Assembly: GCA_009839635.1 (NCBI GenBank)
Contig: VXPJ01000139.1
Location: 1-19,263, forward strand
Direction of reading: 5' to 3'
Source of the DNA: Pseudomonadota bacterium
GTDB lineage: Bacteria > Pseudomonadota > Gammaproteobacteria > UBA4575
DNA: 19,263 nucleotides
Part shown: positions 14,964-19,263 of the stretch, piece after piece
Layout of the letters: every line of letters begins with the position of its first letter
Position numbering within the stretch: the stretch's first letter is position 1
Program-made: the position numbers and the translations under genes
The notes under the pieces: model-generated
What the model was told of the DNA's origin: nothing
The model's input: only the letters and a program-made list of their open reading frames with translations
Databases searched by the model: none

Positions 14964-15884
14964 ATGTCGATGGCTGATAGGGACGGGTTCATCTGGTACA
15001 ACGGCGAGTTTGTACCATGGCAGGAAGCTAACACCCATGTACTGACTCACACACTTCACTATGGCGGCGGGGTATTTGAAGGAGTTCGTGCCTACCAGAC
15101 CGACCAGGGAACGGCCATCTTTCGCCTTCATGAGCACACCAGCAGACTGTTCAATTCTGCGAAAATCATCAGCATGACGCTGCCTTACAGTCCTCAGGAG
15201 ATCAGCCAGGCACAACTGGACACCGTTCGAAAAAACAACCTGCGTTACGGCTATATCCGGCCCATGTGTTTTTACGGCCCGGAGGACATGGGTTTAAGGG
15301 CTGAAAATCTGAAAGTCCACTGTATCGTTGCCGCCTGGGAATGGGATGCCTATTTTGGCCAGGAGAAGATGAAAAACGGAATTCGGGTCAAGACTTCGTC
15401 CTACACTCGCCATCATGTCAACGTGGCCATGTGCCGGGCCAAGGTGAATGGCTATTACATCAACTCCATGATGGCCCTGAATGAGGCGCTGCAGGATGGT
15501 TATGATGAGGCGCTGCTGCTGGATGTTGACGGTTTCGTGGCAGAAGGTAGCGGTGAGAACCTTTTTATCGTCAAGGCAGGCACGCTTTTTACTCCGGAGC
15601 TGACCTCGGTGCTCGATGGCATCACCCGCAATACCGTAATTGAACTGGCCCGGTCGATTGACATTCCTCTGGTGGAAAAACGCATCACGCGTGATGAGGT
15701 GTACATGGCCGATGAGGCCTTTTTCACGGGCAGCGCAGCCGAGGTCACACCGATACGGGAGCTCGATAATCGCACGATCGGGGAAGGCAAGCCGGGTCCC
15801 ATGACCCAGAAACTGCAAGCCATGTTCTTTGACCTGGTGCACGGCAAAAGCGAGTTTTCCAGTGACTGGCTTGCCTACGTGTAG
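14964..15884 (+). CDS. ilvE: Branched-chain amino acid aminotransferase
   Basis: PLP enzyme (306 aa, fold type IV) for the last step of leucine, isoleucine and valine synthesis, using glutamate as amino donor. Family landmarks are FIWYNGEFVPW, HTLHYGGGVFEGVRAY (29-44), IRPMCFYG (98-105), the PLP lysine Lys160 in AMCRAKVNGYYINSMMA, EGSGENLF (194-201), GITRNTVIELA and the EVTPIRELD region. A purine-rich GAGGGAG lies about 10 nt before ATG 14964; a second ATG at 14970 is also possible. It sits between glnE and hldE on the same strand. Together with ilvD it gives the window two branched-chain genes, on opposite strands. Confidence 0.95.
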   Translation: MSMADRDGFIWYNGEFVPWQEANTHVLTHTLHYGGGVFEGVRAYQTDQGTAIFRLHEHTSRLFNSAKIISMTLPYSPQEISQAQLDTVRKNNLRYGYIRPMCFYGPEDMGLRAENLKVHCIVAAWEWDAYFGQEKMKNGIRVKTSSYTRHHVNVAMCRAKVNGYYINSMMALNEALQDGYDEALLLDVDGFVAEGSGENLFIVKAGTLFTPELTSVLDGITRNTVIELARSIDIPLVEKRITRDEVYMADEAFFTGSAAEVTPIRELDNRTIGEGKPGPMTQKLQAMFFDLVHGKSEFSSDWLAYV

Positions 15885-15964
15885 ACGGGTCTTGAAGCGG
15901 CGCACCAAGCCAGCCTGCCTGTTGTTGATGCAGTCTGCTGCCGCGTGCATCTGAGTCAATTCTC

Positions 15965-17383
15965 ATGAACCTGGACAATCTTGCAAAGGCCAAGATCCTG
16001 GTCATCGGGGATGTCATGCTCGATCAGTACTGGCTGGGCGAGACCAGTCGCATATCTCCTGAAGCACCTGTACCGGTGATCAATATCGAAGAGATGGAAA
16101 ACCGCTTGGGCGGTGCGGCCAATGTGGCAGCCAATGCCATCAGCGTGGGGGCCGCAGTGACCCTGATCGGGATGGTCGGGCGCGATGAAAATGGCAAAAC
16201 ACTGCTGGAGTTGCTGGATGCCGCGAACATCGATACACGAATCCTGCGCAAGGAGAACTACAGGACATCCACCAAGTTGCGTGTCGTCAGCCGTAACCAG
16301 CAACTGCTCAGGCTGGACCATGAAAACAGTCGTGAGGAGACTGACAATACCGAGGTGCTGGAAGTCTGTGAACAGCAGATTTCCGAGCACGGAACCATCG
16401 TGATCTCGGATTATGACAAGGGAGCCGTTGCCGGGGTTGAACGCATCATCGAAGCTGCACGCAAGGCTGGCAAGCGAATTGTCGTAGATCCAAAAGGGGC
16501 CAGCTTCGACAAGTACAAAAATGCTAGCATCATCACCCCGAACTACCAGGAATTCAGACAAGTTGCCGGTGAATGCAGGGACGAGGAAGAGCTTGAGAAC
16601 AAGGCGCTCGGGATGTGCAAGGAACTGAATCTTGATGCCCTGCTCATCACACGCAGTGAACATGGCATGTCCTTGTTTGCACAAGGACAGCCGGCCAGGC
16701 ATTTCCCCACGCAGGCCAGGGAAGTCTACGATGTCACGGGTGCCGGGGACACCGTGGTGGGTCTGTTTGCCTCAGCTCTATCAGCCGACTATCCAATCGC
16801 AGATGCTGTGAAAATCGCAAATCTGGGGGCGGGGGTTGCAGTAAGCAAGCTGGGCACCGTGGCCGTGACTGCAGAGGACCTGAGCTTCAGTTTGCAGGCT
16901 TCAGTCACCAGGGGGAAGCGGGTCACTGACTTCGACGAACTGAAGCGGGCAGTGGCTGCCTTGAGACGCAATAATGAAAAAATCGTGTTCACCAATGGAT
17001 GTTTCGATCTGATTCATCGCGGCCATATTGCTTGCCTGCGCGACGCCAAGTCCAGGGGCGATTACTTGATCGTGGCAATCAATGACGATACCTCAGTAAA
17101 AAGCATCAAGGGGAGCAGTCGTCCTGTGTGCAGTTTACAAAACCGCATTGCGGTACTGGAAGAATTGAGCTGCATAGACTGGATCATATCCTTTTCCGAA
17201 GACACTCCTTTGGCACTGATCGAGGAACTGAAGCCCGATGTTTACGTCAAAGGTGGTGATTATGAGAAGGAAAGACTAGCGGAACACGAACTAGTCAGCA
17301 GCTATGGGGGTGAAGTTGTTATCTCGCCCTACGTCGAAGGCTGTTCGACGACCGAAATCATTGATTCTATTTTGAGCGCATGA
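15965..17383 (+). CDS. hldE: Bifunctional heptose 7-phosphate kinase/heptose 1-phosphate adenylyltransferase
   Basis: Makes ADP-heptose for the LPS inner core. It phosphorylates D-beta-D-heptose 7-phosphate and later adenylylates heptose 1-phosphate. The 472 aa protein has the fused two-domain form. The N-terminal PfkB-type kinase has ILVIGDVMLDQYW (11-23), GGAANVAAN (49-57), VVDPKG and DVTGAGDTVVG with the catalytic GAGD (about 258-261). The C-terminal nucleotidyltransferase has FTNGCFDLIHRGH (about 341-353), VAINDDTSVKSIKG and the end motif GCSTTEIID. The ATG lies 80 bp after ilvE without a strong ribosome site, but the conserved N-terminus fixes it. A 14 bp palindrome overlaps the stop codon. 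Confidence 0.96.
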   Translation: MNLDNLAKAKILVIGDVMLDQYWLGETSRISPEAPVPVINIEEMENRLGGAANVAANAISVGAAVTLIGMVGRDENGKTLLELLDAANIDTRILRKENYRTSTKLRVVSRNQQLLRLDHENSREETDNTEVLEVCEQQISEHGTIVISDYDKGAVAGVERIIEAARKAGKRIVVDPKGASFDKYKNASIITPNYQEFRQVAGECRDEEELENKALGMCKELNLDALLITRSEHGMSLFAQGQPARHFPTQAREVYDVTGAGDTVVGLFASALSADYPIADAVKIANLGAGVAVSKLGTVAVTAEDLSFSLQASVTRGKRVTDFDELKRAVAALRRNNEKIVFTNGCFDLIHRGHIACLRDAKSRGDYLIVAINDDTSVKSIKGSSRPVCSLQNRIAVLEELSCIDWIISFSEDTPLALIEELKPDVYVKGGDYEKERLAEHELVSSYGGEVVISPYVEGCSTTEIIDSILSA

Positions 17384-17395
17384 GTTCTAGAACTC
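17382..17395. repeat. 14 bp perfect palindrome at the hldE stop codon
   Basis: GAGTTCTAGAACTC is a perfect zero-loop palindrome that includes the last two bases of the hldE TGA stop. No T-run follows, so a standard intrinsic terminator is not supported. It may be a protein-binding site or a chance palindrome. Confidence 0.45.
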
Positions 17396-17738
17396 TCATA
17401 ATCCCTGCCCACTGCAAAACCTATGGCATTTGAACACCAGCCGTTGCTTGGCAGGTACAGAAAGGTTGCTGCTGCAACTTAAGCGGTTCCAGGAGAGTGA
17501 CACTTTTTGGAATTAAATCTATTCGAGTTTCAAAAGTTCGACCCGTCTCGCCGATAGGCGTGGTCCTCTTTCAGGCTATATGTGCAATGATCTCTGCTGC
17601 TCGGTTTTGTAAGTTCCGAGCCCCACTTGGACACCGAATATCTGCAAATCTTTTTCGCAAGAAGCATGTGATATTCATGACACGGGGGCGTCTTTAAGGA
17701 AAACGAATTGGTAACCAAGAGAGCGGCAACCGAAGAGT
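17384..17738. other. Gap after hldE without a recognisable gene
   Basis: These 355 bp hold the palindrome at the hldE stop and a small stem around 17463-17480 (GTTGC, loop TGCT, GCAAC). Its second half is more AT-rich. A 66-codon frame starting at GTG 17497 follows an AGGAG overlapping its start but has no recognisable protein features. The region marks the boundary to the AT-richer genes and probably contains the promoter of the next gene. No clear -10/-35 pair or polysaccharide-operon ops element (GGCGGTAG) was seen. Confidence 0.5.
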
Positions 17739-18428
17739 ATGGATAAAGATTTGAATAAGCTAATCTGGCTGGTTTTGCCAGTGGTCATTTTTCTAGTGCC
17801 CTACTTGTCACGGGTGAATGGCACGGGTGCAGATTTATTTCTGTACGGAGAAAATGGCTGGATAGAAATTTTGACTGTGGTTTTCCTTTTTATCGCGATC
17901 TTCTTTGGTGTGCTGTTCCTGTTACTGTGTAGAGTGCAAGGTCATGGCTGGTTGCAATGGTGGATGGCACTACTCGTTCTTGGCTCCATATATTTTGCGG
18001 GCGAAGAGATAAGTTGGGGGCAGCACATTTTCGGGTGGGAAACCTCGAGCTATTGGCAAAGCCTCAATGACCAGGGTGAAACCAATTTGCATAACATAGG
18101 TCCTTTGTTCGACCAAATCCCAAGGACTCTCTTATCGGCTGCGGCACTAGTAGGTGGAGTTTTAGTGCCGCTGTATTACTCCCTCTCGAAGCGTCATCCA
18201 AGTGTGACATCATTGCATTACTGGCTATGGCCCACATACGTATGTGTGCCGGCTGCTTTATTCTCAATGTTGGTAAGTTGGCACGAGAAGATGTATGGAA
18301 TCTTGGGTGCAGAGATACCAACGGTACTGGATGTGCGTGCAGGAGAGGTTAAGGAAAGTTTGTTAGCACTGTTTATCATGGTTTATGTGATGTCGGTTTG
18401 GTACAGGGCACGGAAGTTGTCTAGGTAG
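17739..18428 (+). CDS. Unrecognised multi-span membrane protein with GEEISWGQ motif
   Basis: A 229 aa protein of unknown function. About six hydrophobic spans are visible, near residues 8-23, 43-64, 72-87, 129-149, 161-180 and 206-221. Polar residues cluster between the spans: GEEISWGQHIFGWET (88-102), QGETNLHNIG (112-121), SWHEKMYG (180-187) and RAGEVKE (200-206). The regular Glu, His and Asn residues in otherwise hydrophobic surroundings suggest a conserved active or binding site in the membrane; similar motifs are remembered from uncharacterised bacterial membrane proteins, but no function is known. The ATG is preceded by GAAGAG. Placement between hldE and an FkbM methyltransferase suggests a role in surface glycans or lipids, which is inference only. 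Confidence 0.75.
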   Translation: MDKDLNKLIWLVLPVVIFLVPYLSRVNGTGADLFLYGENGWIEILTVVFLFIAIFFGVLFLLLCRVQGHGWLQWWMALLVLGSIYFAGEEISWGQHIFGWETSSYWQSLNDQGETNLHNIGPLFDQIPRTLLSAAALVGGVLVPLYYSLSKRHPSVTSLHYWLWPTYVCVPAALFSMLVSWHEKMYGILGAEIPTVLDVRAGEVKESLLALFIMVYVMSVWYRARKLSR

Positions 18429-18441
18429 AGCAATGAGCAAT
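18428..18441. repeat. Tandem 7 bp repeat after the membrane protein gene
   Basis: GAGCAAT occurs twice in direct tandem, starting at the last base of the membrane protein stop codon. The rest of the 120 bp gap up to the methyltransferase is AT-rich and shows no terminator. Confidence 0.35.
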
Positions 18442-18548
18442 GCCAGAATGGGATTGCACGACCGCCATGCTCAGAGGATACGATTTAAAGGGTCACGTCC
18501 TTAATTTAGGGCATAAACTACACTTTTAGTGATGCGAAAAGGAAAATC

Positions 18549-19263
18549 ATGAAGCTCAAAAATGTAGCCCAATTTCTAGGTTTTCGTGGGAAACCTAAGC
18601 ACTTTCCTTATAAGGTTGATGACATTAATTTGGGTGGTACAACTATACATTTTGCCAAATGGCTGCATCCACATCATGGAGAAGCGAGAAAGACGGTGAC
18701 CATTGAAATGGTCGATGCGTATAAGGAAATCTTGAAGGAAGGCGATTTTTGCATAGATATTGGGGCACACACTGGTGACTCTACACTTCCTATAGCCTTG
18801 GCTACTGGCACTGCAGGCTGTGTCTTAGCGCTTGAACCAAATCCATTTGTCTACCATGTGCTGGAGAAAAACGCCCGAGCAAACTCCCATGTAGTCAACA
18901 TAAGGACCATGATGGCGGCAGCGACTTCCAGAGAAGGTTTTATCGATTTCGAATATTCCGACAGCGGGTTCTGCAACGGGGGTCGTCATGAAGGAATACC
19001 TGCTGTGAGACACGGGCATCCATTTAAGTTGGAAGTGTTCTGCATAGACCTAGAACAGGAACTGCATGAGCATTACAGTGAACTGCTGCCTCGGTTAAGG
19101 TTTATCAAGGTGGATGCGGAAGGTTATGACTTGTACATCCTGGAATCGATACGGAAGATTATGAAAAGTTATAAACCGATAGTTAAGGCGGAGGTTTTCA
19201 AGCACACCGATTCGGCATATAGAAGAAAGTTGCTTTCGTTCTTTCTGGAACTGGGTTACCGAG
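18549..19263 (+). CDS. FkbM-family SAM-dependent methyltransferase, partial
   Basis: 238 codons run from ATG 18549 to the right edge, so the C-terminus is missing. The Rossmann-type SAM-binding motif I is FCIDIGAHTGDSTLPIAL (67-84), the acidic end of the next strand is LALEPNP (93-99), and FIKVDAEGYDLYILE (185-199) is the signature of the FkbM group. FkbM-like enzymes O-methylate polyketides, sugars or other polysaccharide components; the acceptor here is unknown. AAAAGGA lies 6 nt before the start. The coding region is clearly more AT-rich than the left part of the window (19 G+C in 60 bases at 18601-18660), as is common in polysaccharide loci acquired by transfer. Confidence 0.85.
   Translation, partial: MKLKNVAQFLGFRGKPKHFPYKVDDINLGGTTIHFAKWLHPHHGEARKTVTIEMVDAYKEILKEGDFCIDIGAHTGDSTLPIALATGTAGCVLALEPNPFVYHVLEKNARANSHVVNIRTMMAAATSREGFIDFEYSDSGFCNGGRHEGIPAVRHGHPFKLEVFCIDLEQELHEHYSELLPRLRFIKVDAEGYDLYILESIRKIMKSYKPIVKAEVFKHTDSAYRRKLLSFFLELGYR

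Noticed and set aside
17497..17697. 66-codon frame in the gap after hldE
   Set aside because: GTG start overlapping its own ribosome-site-like AGGAG, no recognisable features and no conserved context; coding cannot be supported.
1..19263. CRISPR array, tRNA, rRNA, insertion sequence or phage genes
   Set aside because: No repeat-spacer pattern, transposase or integrase signature, or structural RNA gene was recognised on either strand.

Overview
The window looks like chromosomal DNA of a gammaproteobacterium. The right half carries glnE, ilvE and hldE in a row. From memory, glnE-ilvE adjacency is typical of Pseudomonas-like genomes and glnE-hldE adjacency of enterobacteria. hldE also implies a Gram-negative cell with heptose-containing LPS. 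No mobile element, tRNA, rRNA or CRISPR array was seen. The species cannot be named from the sequence.

Positions 1-11992 hold ten collinear minus-strand genes. In transcription order they are fbpA-fbpB-fbpC (ferric iron ABC importer behind a Fur-box-like promoter), ilvD, 5-formyltetrahydrofolate cyclo-ligase, an Ftr/FhcD-type formyltransferase, serine-glyoxylate aminotransferase (sgaA), malyl-CoA lyase (mcl), and malate-CoA ligase beta (mtkA) and alpha (mtkB, cut by the left edge). The last four are core serine-cycle enzymes. MtkAB activates malate, Mcl splits malyl-CoA into glyoxylate and acetyl-CoA, and SgaA passes the amino group of serine to glyoxylate to give glycine. The organism therefore probably assimilates C1 units or glyoxylate. 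hprA, gck, ppc, glyA, mtdA, fch and ftfL are not in the window.

The most interesting point is the pair 5-FCL plus Ftr/FhcD homologue, 2 bp apart and just ahead of the serine-cycle genes, with no fhcA, fhcB or fhcC beside them. Archaeal Ftr places a formyl group on N5 of tetrahydromethanopterin, and 5-FCL consumes N5-formyl-tetrahydrofolate. The pair could therefore be a formyl-transfer route into the folate pool that feeds the serine cycle. This is inference.

Positions 12004-17383 hold plus-strand housekeeping genes: glnE (glutamine synthetase adenylyltransferase), ilvE (branched-chain aminotransferase) and hldE (ADP-heptose synthesis). After a 355 bp gap without a recognisable gene come an unrecognised multi-span membrane protein with a GEEISWGQ motif and an FkbM-family methyltransferase cut by the right edge. 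This last section is visibly more AT-rich and probably begins a surface-polysaccharide region.
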